64,000 nt of DNA from Cytospora piceicola (GCA_023375675.1 JALQBC010000051.1:62001-126000), one strand, 5' to 3'. Positions 33,201 through 44,800 are shown, counted from the stretch's first letter. Program-made: numbers and translations. The notes: generated from the sequence alone by a model not told the origin.

Positions 33201-34095
33201 AGCCGCTGAATTTTCGGTAGTCAACGAGACCGCCATCGGACTGCATGAATTCGATGCGGGTATCCTTGCTCGCGAATCCACCATTGAAGTTCGACTCTAT
33301 CGAGGAGATGTAGTCCTTGATGACAGGAGTCAGGTAAGCGTCCGCCATGGCGGACATACCTCGTGGCACAACGTTGATCATAGGTTGGACGGCGGATGAT
33401 AAAGTCACGCTGAAGCCCATGTCGACCGCTAACCTGCCGACCTGAAGCTCATGTTCTGGATATGCGTATGAGTGGACAAAGACAACGGCGATGGACCGAA
33501 ATCCTTGATCCCATAGCGACTGCAGAGATGTTTTTACAGCATCGATATCAGGCCGCTGCATTACCCGGATGGTCTCGCCTGTAATCGCAGCGACAAGATC
33601 TGCCTCTTCGGGCGTCGGTGTTGTCTTAAATGATTTGGGGTCCTCGGTGTAGTCCTCCATGGTGACCCGCTCTTCGACCTCGACAACCTTCTCATACAAG
33701 ACCTCCGGCCGTGCAACTGACAGGTCAAAAATGTTGGGCCGCGACTGGTTCCCAATAAAGAGCAAATCCTTGAAACCCTTTGTGATAAGCAGGGCCGAAC
33801 GGGCGCCTTTCCTCTCAAGCAAAGCATTGGTGGCGACTGTTGTGCCCATACGGATCGAATCGATATGGTAGAGATCTAGAAGCTGACCTCTTGGGTGAGG
33901 CTTTCCTGTGGCCAGCTCTAATACGCGGCGAATGCCTTCTGTGGGGGCATCTTGGTAGTTGGCTGGGTCGACTGAAAGCAGCTTGAGGATGATGTCCTCG
34001 CGGTCAGGTATAGATGCATGAACATCTGTGAACGTGCCGCCTCGGTCGATGGATATGCGGACCCCCAAGGGACTTGTCTCGGTGACGGAGCCCAT
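30250..34095 (-). CDS. OXP1: 5-oxoprolinase (ATP-hydrolysing), HyuA-HyuB fusion
   Basis: One 1281-aa exon. Residues ~10-230 form the hydantoinase/oxoprolinase N-terminal domain, with the ATP-binding RISIDRGGTFTDVHA and MGTTVATNALLERKG. Residues ~240-700 form HyuA, with the second phosphate-binding motif GFDMGGTSTDVSRYAG and AAGGGSI. From about residue 750 follows HyuB (FGHRFMSIAEQMGRTLQKTA, SNHPSCGGTHLPDITV, GGNVLTSQRVTDVVL). The enzyme opens 5-oxo-L-proline to glutamate with ATP, closing the glutathione turnover cycle in the cytosol. The length and single-chain form equal yeast Oxp1 and animal OPLAH. No missing motif seen. Confidence 0.96.
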   Translation of the reverse strand: MGSVTETSPLGVRISIDRGGTFTDVHASIPDREDIILKLLSVDPANYQDAPTEGIRRVLELATGKPHPRGQLLDLYHIDSIRMGTTVATNALLERKGARSALLITKGFKDLLFIGNQSRPNIFDLSVARPEVLYEKVVEVEERVTMEDYTEDPKSFKTTPTPEEADLVAAITGETIRVMQRPDIDAVKTSLQSLWDQGFRSIAVVFVHSYAYPEHELQVGRLAVDMGFSVTLSSAVQPMINVVPRGMSAMADAYLTPVIKDYISSIESNFNGGFASKDTRIEFMQSDGGLVDYRKFSGLKAILSGPAGGVVGYAQTSWDEEERKPVIGFDMGGTSTDVSRYAGVYNHVFETTTAGISVQSPQLDIQTVAAGGGSILTWKNGLFNVGPESASAHPGPACYRKGGPLTVTDANLFLGRLLPEYFPKVFGPKENEPLNREITTEKFVAMTDDINADRKRSGLSPFSAEEVAMGFLEVANEGMARPIRALTEARGYETSAHHLACFGGAGGQHACSVASVLGISRIIIHKYSSILSAYGMSLADVVHEVQKPAAVTYTPEASASIHEQLNSLAASASDELKSQGFTEDRVSHDYYLNMRYSGSNSSLMILKGDEWDFKAEFEKAHKREFGFNFPDKAIIVDDIRVRATGAAHSKVEKSPYAQLKEFGDAALKLPASNGTSKVYFAEGGWNETPTFELQTLAAGTSIEGPALIIDKTQTIVVTPNSTATILPSYVVVDRHSTPTTTSNTASEFSPIQLSIFGHRFMSIAEQMGRTLQKTAVSTNIKERLDFSCAIFSPDGGLVANAPHVPVHLGSMQFAVRYQHNLWEGKLKDGDVLVSNHPSCGGTHLPDITVITPVFHHDGSLAFYIASRGHHADIGGILPGSMPPNSAALWQEGAAIESTKLVSEGVFNEEEITRLLLVEPAQYEGCSGTRKLADNISDLKAQLAANQKGINLIRALISEFGLETVHRYMYAIQTTAEIAVRELLKETLARHGPTLEAVDYMDDGTPIKLAITMREDGSATFDFTGTGPQVLGNTNAPIAITNSAIIYCLRSLVDSAIPLNQGCLNPIDIVVPDNSILSPAKGLGVVGGNVLTSQRVTDVVLRAFRACAASQGCCNNLTFGTGGKDPATGEHVEGFGCYETIAGGAGAGPTWRGTSGVHCHMTNTRITDPEVFEKRYPCVLRRFGLREGSGGKGKFDGGDGTVREIEFRVPVQCSILSERRSRRPFGMEGGGDGQSGVNLIVRLDEHGQEQVVNLGGKATTRLGKGERVVVISPGGGAWGAKE

Positions 34096-36155
34096 TATGG
34101 CAGGGTTGACTGAGGCTGCAAGAGGAGAGGGTAAAGAAAAGGCGTGTGGGAGAAGATGGAGGGTCGGAAGGCTTACGCGACGCCTTGTTGGGTATCAAAT
34201 TCGGAGTGATAGAGGGTATGCAGTGTGATGTAGATACGCAGATACGTTGAGGCTTGCAACGAGGGATATTGGCAAGCAAAGGGGAGGGATACTTGAGGTT
34301 TTGAGAGATTCACTTGTCGCCACTCAGTACACATGTAAGTAAAGGTAGGTAAAGTGTAAATAAGTGAAACGGGCCTTCGGTCAAGTCTCCCGTAAGAAGG
34401 ATGGTGAAGGCGGCGACGGTGAGGTTGCCCGGAGGAGATTGGTAAGAGAAATTGGCCCTGATTGATACTGCCGTAATGGTATTACTTCTTTACGGTACAT
34501 CGGCAGTACGTCGATGGCTCGTAAAGTCGCTCGCTGATCACGGCTGCTGATCTCTCAGACCTTTGAGGAAGCTAGTATGTACCGTGGAGCAAGTGCCCAA
34601 TATCAAGCCTATCCGTCCACCCACTCTTGTCCCAAGCTGTGGGCACTTCCCCAGATCTACAAAGAGGACGTATTGTGTGACACTGTGGGAATCTTCCGGC
34701 ATCCCGGAGAGACAATGCCTGTGTTGTGTGATGGCGAGTAGTGGGCGAGGAGTGGAAGACCGAGGGATGATTTGGGTGAGATCTGAAAAAAGCGGGTTCC
34801 TGATCGGAGTGACTCCCCGAACCCACAATAAGTACCTAAGTACCTAGCTATATCGAAGGTACGTACCTTATCACTTGGAGCTCGGGCCTTTTCGGCATTG
34901 ATATCAAAGGGCTTCCGTACTTGTACCTCCGTACCTCCGGTGACCGTCTGCGCCGGTGCGGCACTGATGCTCCGGCTCCGGTCGGCAAATTGCATCAACC
35001 TCATCTCAAGCAATTCAACTGGGTGTCGACACCTTTTTGTTGGCTTCCTTCCCAACAGTATCCAGAAGGATGATATTTGGATGCCATGTCTAAGATTCCA
35101 CTTCACCCAAGCTGAAGACAAAGGAAAGCTATGTGAACTAACAAGGCAAAGACCCGACTCGCAAGTGGGCCTGGGAGAGAAAAGAACAATAAATTGACAA
35201 AAATAAACATACAACACCGGGTATTCGCTGGTCGTCACCGACCCAACTACTAATCCAGCGGTCAGAAGCTTGACTAAGGGAGAGCGGACGGGATCCCGTA
35301 TTTTCTTCTACCTATGGTCGTATGTGCTTGTAGTCATTGTTGGAGCATTCATATACCAGTGTACATGTGGCTACTCGCGTACCAACGTATTGACGATGTA
35401 GAAACTCGAGCTCCACTACAAATAGAAGATGTCCCTGATTCATTCACGCCCAGCCTTCAACGGCGTCAACGTCGACGGTACAACCTTCTCTGCGGCTTGA
35501 TGTCACAATACTGACTTCAGCATGTAGACGCGTGGCCAAGCAGGTCGGTCGGTTTTTTGACAGCTCACAATAGACAGCTTGTGGGACTTCTCAAAACTCA
35601 GAGGGATCGGCCAATTCATTACGATGCCGCCGGTGGCTATGATGCCTCCGAAACATCGTAAGATTCTCAAGATGGGGCGGGCTCTTTGATGACAAGTTGA
35701 AGTGGTAGACCATTCCTGCGGCGCTGAAACTGAAACCTTCAAAACCATCTGGTCTCATGAGGACGTGACCATTGCTGGCGGTGTCGGGCTTGTTTGTCAA
35801 CGTATGTGTGCTGCTTACGGGTGGCCGTGGTTGTGATAAACAGATACTCAAATCTTCTTCTGCAACCGTTGCACCCGTGGACGTAAATCTTGATTTGGCA
35901 TATGAAACGGGGCATGTCGTTTTGTACCCAGTCGAAGCAGCACTTTGTTGAGTCCCGTGCTTCACCTATGGCTGTATTTATTTATAGGTGGTAAGTAATG
36001 TTGACAAGCGCCCAACTCGATGATTAATATGGGCCAGATGAAGCCATGGCGGCTAACTTCCAACCTCATTCGTTACGGATGGCGCCAACATAGATTCCAA
36101 AGGGAGATCCATGGAGTATCCCCAATTTGTGAGGTGCTTCTCTCCTGGTGGTGAG
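34096..36155. other. Gene-poor region upstream of OXP1
   Basis: It contains the OXP1 promoter at the left. Two minus-strand frames (34657-35238, 35591-35965) are long for noncoding DNA but lack codon bias, a recognisable domain or splice logic. Near 34826-34870 there is a cluster of GTACCTAAGTACCTAG-like palindromic words. Confidence 0.45.
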
Positions 36156-36163
36156 TATATAAG
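36156..36163 (+). promoter_or_regulatory. TATA box upstream of the small Cys/His protein gene
   Basis: TATATAAG lies 171 bp upstream of ATG 36334, followed by a long pyrimidine-rich leader, the normal layout of a well-expressed fungal gene. Confidence 0.5.
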
Positions 36164-36333
36164 TATAAATTACGAGTAAGAACCATTCCCCAGGCGTTTC
36201 GTTATTTCTCGTCCCTTAATCTTCAATCTGTGTGTTCCTCCAATACTATCCTCAAAAGTCTTCTCTCATCCGGCCTTCATCCACATTGGTCTTTACCTAC
36301 AATTACTCCCTTCAAGCCATAAAACTATCAGCC

Positions 36334-36624
36334 ATGTGTATGACGCACACCAAAGAACATAGCCATTGTAGAAGCAATCCGAAGCATACATTCACACGCC
36401 TTTTCAGATGTCAAGGTGCCCAACAATCCGGAGTACTGTGCGAAAGACTCACTGTGGTGCCAGCGGGCATGGTCTCCTACGCCCAAATCCCATGCCCAAC
36501 TTGCACCTGTACTGAGTACACTTTCAACGGTGACCCCTCAGATGGTCCCTTATCAGCCGAAACTTCCAACACTGAAACCTCAAATGGTGCATCATCACCT
36601 GGCGACCTAAACACTGAGACCTAA
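36334..36624 (+). CDS. Small Cys/His-rich protein, unknown function
   Basis: A single 96-aa frame beginning MCMTHTKEHSHCRSNPKHTF and later PCPTCTCTEY. The first half has eight Cys and several His in a C-x-C/H pattern (HSHC, FRC, VLC, CPTCTC), suggesting metal binding, though no named finger fits. The second half is a Ser/Thr/Asn-rich tail with imperfect repeats of S-x-E-T-S-N. There is no signal peptide. A TATA box and CT-rich leader upstream support expression. It resembles the many short Cys-rich hypotheticals of Sordariomycetes, but I cannot assign a function. Confidence 0.5.
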   Translation: MCMTHTKEHSHCRSNPKHTFTRLFRCQGAQQSGVLCERLTVVPAGMVSYAQIPCPTCTCTEYTFNGDPSDGPLSAETSNTETSNGASSPGDLNTET

Positions 36625-37462
36625 ACGGTATGTTATCATCCAACTCCCTGCTTCACTTTCGTTTCGTCAAAGGCTTAGAGGCACTCACAACTTAGAAGAC
36701 TAGGTATATCAATCGACATGGCCTTGGAGGCCATAATCTGCCATAGAATTCTGTGGGCAGACGCAGCAATTTTTCATGCCAGATCGAGCAGCTCTGATGA
36801 CATATGTAACAACAAACATGTCTCACCATGTGCTTCATGAGCACGGCATGACTTTTAGGGTGACTCTTCATGTTATTGCTTCCATCGGGTTGATAGCCCA
36901 AATCTCATGCACAAGCTGGAAATAGGGTCTTGCCCATAGGGTTGACCTCGGGATATATATTGATGTTTTTGGACAGGAAGGTCTTGATGTGTGGGGTGAG
37001 GGAGAATGTTGGCTACAACTTGAATCAGAATCTAGTGGTTTTCGATATAGAACTTCGATGGATATGGAACAAAAACAACATGTTGAATGCGTTATATATG
37101 TCAAATCTAGATAACTATCCTCCTTCCATCACCCGGCCGTCATATTACCAAGGCTCTCCGTCAGCCCGAACCCAGCCCTTGGCCCTCCATTGCTGCAAAG
37201 CGTTCAAGAGCCCGAGGTCTCGAGGTGAGTTGCACCCAGATACTCGACAAGAGTCATTACTGATAGCAGATAGACAAGTAAACAGATGCTAAAGACCGTC
37301 TCTTCTCATACGGACTACAATAAAGGACCCTGCAAACTGGCTGTTCCATGGCTGAGGAACAAGAGGGGTGGAGTCATGCACGGTACTTAGGTAGGCAAGT
37401 CAGCTCCACTTCAGCAGCACTACGAGGGATATAGATATCTCCACAACAAAATTTTCATCAAT
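36625..37462. other. Intergenic region left of tRNA-Leu
   Basis: AT-rich, short frames only; no gene recognised. Confidence 0.45.
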
Positions 37463-37556
37463 GGCAACATGGCCGAGTGGTCTAAGGCGCTACGTTCAGG
37501 TGAATATCATCATCGTAGTCTCGAAAGGGGCGTGAGTTCGAGTCTCACTGTTGTCA
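37463..37556 (+). tRNA. tRNA-Leu (anticodon CAG) with a 12-nt intron
   Basis: Class II tRNA. The acceptor stem is GGCAACA/TGTTGTC with discriminator A. The D arm contains GCCGAGTGGTCTAAGGC, as in eukaryotic tRNA-Leu. The anticodon stem is CTACG/CGTAG with loop TT-CAG-G, then a 12-nt intron (TGAATATCATCA) at position 37/38. The extra arm is TCTCGAAAGGGGC and the T arm GTGAG-TTCGAGT-CTCAC. All stems pair; it looks functional. Confidence 0.93.
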
Positions 37557-39008
37557 ACATCATTTTTGTCTCCTCGAGGATCTTGATATACGTCGAGGCA
37601 TTGACTTTTAATGATTTTTGGCTGTGGACTTTAAGCAGGAGACCTCTCCGTGCACATTGTTACAGCATATAGACGGTTTACTTTTGCAAAAGTTCACAAT
37701 ATTTTATGTGGTTGTAGGAGACTTTAGTATGTCCTAGGTCTGGAATCGTTGCCCGTGGAGAGCTATACCCATATGGTTCTATAGTAAGTTGTCGCCCATA
37801 GGCTGTAGCCACTTGGATTCCCTATATCCCATACATAGGTGCTGATACACACTTGGGGTAAACTGAAGCCATTATAGCTGAAGGCTAACTTCCGAATACT
37901 TGGCGACAGCCGTGGAATGGCGACGCCAGGTTCATTGTCCAGTCCGAGGTTTACCCTTCTTCAGGTCCCACCCTGGATTCTGTCAAGGGGTAGTCCTTGC
38001 TTCTCTTACATGGAGAGGCTAGTCAAGAGTACGCCGCCGTTGAGGCCTTCGACTTATAAACTTCCCATGCTACACCCGGAAATCTAGTCAACCTATCAAA
38101 CCCCCATAACACAAGAAGCTAGTTATGGACTAGAGAAGTCGGCTGTAGCAGCCTGTAGTCAAGTATCTGTTGTTTGTTGTAGTCGTGTTCGAAACAATGG
38201 CGTCTGACTATGAATCTAATTCAGAAGTTGAGATGTTCTCTCCGGCAGCAAGTCCATTGCCTTGAAGAGAGCGCAGGGTACACGTTGGAGCAATACGCCT
38301 TCATCCACAAGCACAACCACTTAGGTTGTGTAGAAGTTAATACATATATACCGACACTCGCAGTATCATAGAGGGCCAAAAACAGCAGTTGAAGATATGC
38401 ATTCAGCTGTACTTGAAGAGAGTAGCATCCCTGGGTAGAAGCCACAATGTTTCGTGAGCGAGAGCCGGCGGGAGATCGGGAGGCTCCACCGAATACCGAC
38501 ACCAATATGGGCGGGCGAGTCAGTGTGAAAGTTGAACCCTTGGGTGAGATATACTGGTAGATGTCCGTTCGGCTTGCCCAGGGACGGTATGAGCTGGGTT
38601 TGAGGTGGGCTCACACCTTGTGGCCTTGGGAGAATCAGGAGCAACCATTTGAAGTCAGGCTCGCTTGAGCCAGTGCGACCTGTTCCCAAGACTGAAGAGA
38701 AGACGGCCTCAAAACCCGGGCAAATGACATGCCCAATGGAGAGAGGCATGAATGGACTTCGGGTAGTTCTCACGGTAAGCAGTGTTCAGCTGGGACTGCA
38801 AGGAGCTAAAGCCCTATGGGTGAAGGAGATGACGGACAACCCAGTGCGCCGAGGCTGCGACGGCGGCGGCGGTGGTTGTGTCGCCTTCGGGTCAGGTCGT
38901 CTGCCCAGGTATTGGAGTTTGGTATAGTATATAGACGTAGCCTTTCCAGCCCAAGACGGCAAGATATCTAAGGAAAAGAATGTTGCAGACGTCTCTGAAG
39001 TATATAGA
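37557..39008. other. Gene-poor region right of tRNA-Leu
   Basis: No supported gene. The block 37.7-38.2 kb differs in composition from its neighbours and could be a decayed element next to the tRNA, but no terminal repeats or protein remnants were identified. Frames at 38221-38773 on the minus strand lack coding bias. Confidence 0.4.
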
Positions 39009-39026
39009 TACCTACTTAAGTAGGTA
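39009..39026. repeat. Perfect 18-bp palindrome TACCTACTTAAGTAGGTA
   Basis: Perfect palindrome containing the TACTTAAGTA core shared by at least six other intergenic sites in the window. Confidence 0.85.
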
Positions 39027-39619
39027 CTTGTACCAGACATATGTCGAAGTCGGGCCGGAGCGGGACAGAAGGAACTGACCCCTGTGGGCCACCTGCATTA
39101 CAGCGGGGCTGATTCCCGATGTCTGCAAGCCACAGAAGCCCCCCTGCCTGTCTGCTGGATTACCTCCCCACTAACGATTGGCCCTTCAGGCCCCCAATCA
39201 AATCCACCCCACCATCACCCTCAACTTGTGATGACCCATCGCTCTGTCACTCCCTCTCACCACCTTTTACCTCCTGCAGAACTTCATCCTGCTATTATTG
39301 GGTATCAGGTATACCGGTATACTGGGAAGAAGTAAGCATCTATGTATGGTATTGACCCATTTATTTAAACTCATCGTTTTGTCAGAGAAATCATCATTGT
39401 GGGCCTCTATCCCTCGCCCTCACCTCGCCTCACACCCTTGGACCTCATCTGTTCGCTCGCATCCACACAAACATACATACATACATACACATGCAGTAGT
39501 CGGAATACTGCACCGACCGACCACGTGAGAATGCAACGCAGACTGTGACTGCAACAGTACGACGACACTGATCCATACAACTACTCATACGTGCATTGTT
39601 TGCACTTTCAGTTGGAACT
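39027..39619. other. Promoter and leader region of the first Zn2Cys6 gene
   Basis: CT-rich with a short CATA microsatellite near 39470; no gene recognised. Confidence 0.45.
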
Positions 39620-42214
39620 ATGGCCCCGCCTTCATCGGCCTTGTCCTCCTCGCCTACGAGGGCCGGCTCCGGTGAAACAGCTATTCGACCTGTTGCGTGA
39701 GTCTCTTCAGTCCAGTCCAGTTCATCCTTCCGTTCCGATCATGATCCCACCCTAGATCTCTTGAACCCTGGCACAGTCACTTACAAGCCCTACTTAGATG
39801 TCACCGGTGTCGACAGAGACGTTCCTATTGTTCAAAGGATCGTCCCAAATGTACTCGCTGTACCGCTGGTGGCTTTGACTGTATATACGAGGAGGCCAGG
39901 AAAATCACCATCAACGAAGCGTATGTGCTGCCTTCTTCTCCCACTCATGACTCTGTCTTCTGGTTATCTCACATTGCGTGACAGATACTTGAGACACCTC
40001 GAGGCAAAGGTCAAATCATTTGAAGGTGTGGACCGCCCAGCCTTTTCAAACCTTAGGGCAGACTACTACCGATTAGTGTAGATGGACACCGCTGACACCT
40101 TCCCACAGAGGCGGAGGCTCGACTACCGACAGGAGCTGTCCCCATCTCCACTAAATTCCGCACATCGGCTTTAGTTGATGAAGATGACGAGTACGAAGAC
40201 GACATTCGTCTCCCGGAGGCCTTCACTCAGCTGAATGTCGAGTCGCCAGGCAACTTCTCTGCCAGTATGCCTGACTACCTCCAACCACTTGTGCACTGCT
40301 TTTCCTCGCTCCGTCATCTCTGGTTGCGCTGACTGACACTCAACACCCAAAGGCTTCAAGGGCCCAGCCCATTCCGACCACTTCCTGCGGAGTTTCCGTA
40401 AGGTCTCGCGCCTCCAGGTCGATGATGGCAGCCTCGACCGCGATGCCAACTTCTACGACCGGGGCGCATTGCCATCACGCCGCCTCTCCACTCGGAACCA
40501 GACACGCCTACCTCCTATTGAGATAGCCCGTCAGCTATTCGCTGCCCAGTACACATACATCGGCACCATCTTCTCCTTTACGTCGCCTGCTGCCTTTGAT
40601 GAACTGCTGCAGATAGCCTATCAGGGTCCCCCGGAGCTATCAGATCGCGATGCTTGTTTAGCCCACGCCAAAGTTCTCGTCATTCTTGCTTTTGGCAAGA
40701 TGTACTCTGTAAACCAGTGGATAGACTACAATGGTCCCCCTGGATTTGACTACTTTACTCTGGCACTGGAGGTTCTTCCAGACCTGCACGAGGAAGGTTC
40801 CATTGCTTTTGTTGAGACTCTCGCCCTGGTTGGCTACTTCATGCAGAACCTGAACCGTCGAGACGCCGCATTCCTATATATTGGCGCCGCTCTTCGCATG
40901 GCCGTCACCCTTGGCCTGCACCAAGAAACGTCAAATCCGGACCTCGACGACGGCGAGAAAGAGTACAGACGACGTGTCTGGTGGAGCGTCTACAGCCTTG
41001 ACCGCATCCATAGCGTCAAGTCTGGCAACCCTATCACTATCCACGACGAGGATGTTGGCGTTTCCCTTCCTTCCAAGCTGCCGACGGAGCCCGAGTACTG
41101 CCCGGCCGTGGTACTCAAGCACTACACGAAGCTATCTCAGATATGCGGAGACATTACGACCAATATCTACCGGCGGACACCCAAGAAGGGCTCGACTCTA
41201 ATGACGGCTGTGCAAAAGATCATCAAGGCTCTATCCCAGTGGCACCGCGAGCTCCCCGAAGAGCTGCGCTTCGATCCAGCAAGGATCAGCATCAGCCGGG
41301 AGTCAGTGTCGACGCTTCTCCATTACTCGCAGTGCATCAACATGACGGTCAGGCCTCTGCTATTCCACGTTGTGCAGAAGCGGCTCAAGGCCGGTCTGGC
41401 CGAAAAAGAGCGCGACTGGAAGGAAGGCCTGACACAGACGACCATCAAGGTCATCGAGATGTGCGTATCTGCTGCTAAGGACACTATCAACATGATGACC
41501 ATCGCCGCGCAGAAGAACCTAGTTGCAACCTATGGCTACATGGACTCTGAGCACGCCTTCTCTGCTGCCATCGTCCTGGTCATGGTCTGTGTGGCGTTTC
41601 CTACCAGCCCGCAAAACATCAAATCTATGAATGCTGCCCTGGAGCTTCTCCGTGGCATGTCACAGCGTGGCAACAGCCACATGGCTGCCCGGCATGACCT
41701 ACTGGCGCACATCAGAGCAACTTTCATGCCCAGTGCCGTCCCCCAAACAGTCATGAAAGCAGAGCCGGCAGCCCAGCTCTTCGCCATGTCGCCACCTGGC
41801 ACCTCCTCTCCACTTTCCCGCCAACGGACACTTCAAAGGTCATCCTCAGACACCTCGTCTATCTCCCCGCAGTCAACGGCCCAGTCGCAACATCCATTCC
41901 CATCGTCCTTCGGTCCATCCATGTCTATGCCTGGCACTACCATGAACATCCATAGTCATCATACCGGCAGATTTTCACCTCAATCGCTCTCGCAAATACC
42001 GGACTTCTCCTTCCTTAACAACCCGAGCCTGGACGAAGGCATGTTCTATGACGTGGACATGACCGGCGTGGGAGGCAACGACAACCAGGACTTCTGGGAG
42101 GAGGCCTTCGCAAACCCTGCGGGTGACCCTGGAAATACCCTCATGGAGAGCCTGGAGTGGACGCAGGCGGCCATGGATCATTTTGGAGGTAGTGGAGACG
42201 GGATGGGCATGTGA
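39620..42214 (+). CDS. Zn(II)2Cys6 transcription factor with fungal middle homology domain (no. 1)
   Basis: Five exons (39620-39696, 39798-39920, 39985-40025, 40109-40264, 40353-42214) give 752 aa. The binuclear zinc cluster at Cys27-Cys54 (CHRCRQRRSYCSKDRPKC, then TRC and TAGGFDC) is assembled across intron 1. A short coiled coil follows (YLRHLEAKVKSFE). The fungal-specific domain covers about 230-480, with ALRMAVTLGLHQE and EYRRRVWWSVYSLDRIHSVKSGNPITI. The C-terminus is Ser/Pro-rich and then acidic, ending in a D/E/W-rich stretch typical of activators. It should bind CGG-containing promoters; the regulated pathway is unknown. Two exons are short (41 and 123 nt), but all splice phases agree. 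Confidence 0.88.
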
Positions 42215-43261
42215 ATTGGGTGCTCGAAGACCTCACTCATTCGAAAGGTCCAGCTTTGCTTGGAACATACCAGCAACGTTTCCACCTGCGGGAAGAATAT
42301 TTCGCAGAGTCGAAATTATCCTCGGATATCCTGGGATAGCTTCGGGGGAGCATATTTTGCCATGCCGACCTCGATAGCTCGATGCCGACTCGAACGTCTT
42401 GGTTCGTTTTTCGCAAGTCTGACTCAGATCTCGACAAATCGTCAGACCTTTGCCAACTACCCCTGGTCTTAGATGTGTATGTACCAGTGGTAATATGCCA
42501 TCTCCATGAGAACAATAACTCGCTGTGGAATGGGACCCAGCCTGGGAAGTCGTGGATGGAATACTATGCAGTAAGTCCAAGCGTTTGGCCGATCGGTGAT
42601 GGCTGAATTTCAACCTCCTGATATTCCGACCTTCGCGCCTAGGCAGAAGCAAAAGGGTTGACAGCCAGGGATTCACTTACCCTCACGCCTTTCTGTCTCA
42701 TGTGTTCGGAACCGGGCCCCTCCCGTGTCCATATGCAGCTTATGATTTGAGGGTTTTGCTCTTGTAGCTCTGAAGACGGGCGAAACGGGAGGAAGGGAGA
42801 GTTGGCTGTAACCAGGAGAGTGGATGGAAGGGGTTGGGGGTTCCATCGTCCACCTCTGTAGGTTCCCTGCAGATAGATGCCCACCAAGAGAGTCAGAAAG
42901 GAAGACGCATACTGGCCACCCAGGTACAAGTTAAGGGATATCGGCAAACATGTCGATAAAGTTTGTAACGACTCTACAGTCGGAGGAAGGATGAAATGGT
43001 TGTATCTCATCATACATACTGGCTGGTCATTTCGATGCTGGAAAGAACGGCCGAGACCATCACGCATTCCTTGGTGCTAGGCCTAGTGTGGCGCAGGCCA
43101 GCTCAAGCAAAATCCTCTTGAGCCAGACAGTCTTGATTACCAGGAAGAAGCTGAGCTTCAGCTGATGATGGCCTCGAGACGTTGTCCTCTGCCCAATCCC
43201 ACCAGACGTACCTAGGCACTTGGACATACAGAAGACCTTAGTTGCCGGGAGGGGCCGACTA
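42215..43261. other. Intergenic region
   Basis: 3' UTR of the regulator and sequence without recognised genes on either strand. Long minus-strand frames at 42233-43067 have no coding bias. Confidence 0.45.
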
Positions 43262-43291
43262 CCTACCTACTTAAGTACTTAAGTAAGTAGG
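43262..43291. repeat. 30-bp near-perfect palindrome with two TACTTAAGTA cores
   Basis: Fourteen of fifteen base pairs match across the centre; the only mismatch is the pair 43267/43286. Two overlapping copies of TACTTAAGTA (43268-43277 and 43276-43285) lie inside. It could extrude as a cruciform. Confidence 0.85.
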
Positions 43292-44002
43292 CTTTTAGGA
43301 ACGTTCAGATTGAGATGTGTCCTTTCTCTGGGTCAGCTGGAAAGAAGAATACAAAATCTTAGTTTTGAAAGAAGAAGAAAACACAATTGGAGCCAAAGTC
43401 TATATTTAGCAAATCATATTTGTTTGAGTTCTATCCCCTCACTCTACGTCTCACAGTTGCCCATGAACCATTTCCTCTTTGCACAAATCCAAACCGGTTT
43501 GGGCCCCGATGAATCCAGGAGTTTCTGTTACGAACAGGGATAACGAAGAGAAGCAATAGGATCCTACCTAGGTAGCACCCATCCTACTAGTCAACATTTG
43601 AAGGTTCGGGGATGTTCGTTGACGATGTTGACGATAGCCGACTTCATGGGAGCGTGCTTACTACCAGTGACCAGTGACTGGCACGATAAGCGGGCAAATA
43701 AACACGCTATTTTGCTTTTGTTACCGAGGACGGAACCAAGGTGTGCATCAGGAAGAAACAGTGGTTACGCTCCAGGAGCTGTGGTCAGCAGGCTAGTTTC
43801 CCTCGGAACAACTTCGTCCTTCGGCAAACTCAACCGTCCGCCCGTTCTCGGCGTAACGCAGCAGTGAAGACGCGACTTCAAGCCGTGTCCGAGCGAGTAT
43901 ATACATGGTGTCTGAAAACAATCTTTGCTAAAACTATATTTCAATCATTACTAGTACCTTCTACGGTCAAAACAGAAGCAAGCAGACAAACAAACTGGAA
44001 CA
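43292..44002. other. Upstream region of the NmrA-like gene
   Basis: No gene recognised. It holds a TACCTAGGTA palindrome (43565-43574) and, at 43898-43903, a TATATA element 100 bp before the NmrA-like start codon that is probably its TATA box. Confidence 0.5.
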
Positions 44003-44800
44003 ATGACGCCTTCCAGCAAGTATGCCGTGTTGGGCTCTACAGGCAACTGTGGCACCGCCCTCATAACAAACCTGTTGAATAAGCCGGATAGCCTTATCCA
44101 CGCCTATTGTCGCAACCGCTCCAAGCTTTTGCGGCTTCTACCCGGCATCGAGGAAGGCGGGCGGGTGACACTCTTCGAGGGCAGCATCCAAGATGTCGAC
44201 CTTCTCGGCTCGTGCATACGCGACTGTCGAGCCGTGTTCCTGGTAGTATCTACAAACGACAACATCCCGGGATGTCGCGTGGCTCAAGACACCGCCGCCG
44301 CCGTGATCCAGGCCCTACAGACTCTGAGAAATCAAGACGCACGCACGACCATGCCGAAACTGGTGCTTCTCTCATCCGGCACCATCGACCCCAACCTCTC
44401 GCTCAAAGTGCCGTACCTGATACGCCAGATACTGCTCCGCTCGGCGTCCCATGTCTACCGGGACCTGATAGAGACAGAAAAGCTCCTCCGGGCCGAGGAG
44501 GACTGGCTGACGACCATCTACATCAAGCCGGGTGCCCTGTCGGTCGATACACAACGCGGCCACGCCCTGAGCCTTACCGAGGAGGACGACGGGGCTGTGT
44601 CCTATCTGGACCTGGCGGCTGGTATGATTGAGGCGGTGGACGACGAGTATGGGCTGTATAACCTGAAGAATGTGAGCGTGATTAATACGAAGGGCACAGC
44701 GAAGTTCCCGGCTGGGACTCCTATGTGTATCTTGATGGGTCTCTTGCGGCACTATTTTCCGTTTCTGCATATGTACTTGCCGAACACAGGGCCCCGGTAA
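44003..44800 (+). CDS. NmrA-like NAD(P)-binding Rossmann protein
   Basis: A single 265-aa exon. It begins with a Rossmann beta strand and dinucleotide loop [16 protein letters not shown] (GxxGxxG variant), followed by [25 protein letters not shown] and [10 protein letters not shown], the usual order of NmrA/atypical short-chain dehydrogenases. Later blocks [10 protein letters not shown] and [10 protein letters not shown] correspond to the central strands. The classical YxxxK catalytic pair is not obvious, so it may act as a redox sensor or an atypical reductase. Such proteins are common in fungal secondary metabolism, but no cluster enzyme lies beside it. A TATA box sits about 100 bp upstream. 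Confidence 0.82.
   Translation: MTPSSKYAVLGSTGNCGTALITNLLNKPDSLIHAYCRNRSKLLRLLPGIEEGGRVTLFEGSIQDVDLLGSCIRDCRAVFLVVSTNDNIPGCRVAQDTAAAVIQALQTLRNQDARTTMPKLVLLSSGTIDPNLSLKVPYLIRQILLRSASHVYRDLIETEKLLRAEEDWLTTIYIKPGALSVDTQRGHALSLTEEDDGAVSYLDLAAGMIEAVDDEYGLYNLKNVSVINTKGTAKFPAGTPMCILMGLLRHYFPFLHMYLPNTGPR

Noticed and set aside
34657..35238. 193-codon open frame on the minus strand
   Set aside because: No codon bias, no domain, no promoter or splice signals, and internal composition like the surrounding intergenic DNA.
35591..35965. 124-codon open frame on the minus strand
   Set aside because: Residue content is irregular and nothing recognisable is encoded; overlapping frames are equally open.
37690..38200. 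Possible retrotransposon remnant beside tRNA-Leu
   Set aside because: Composition is suggestive, but no paired LTR, primer-binding site or reverse transcriptase fragment was found.
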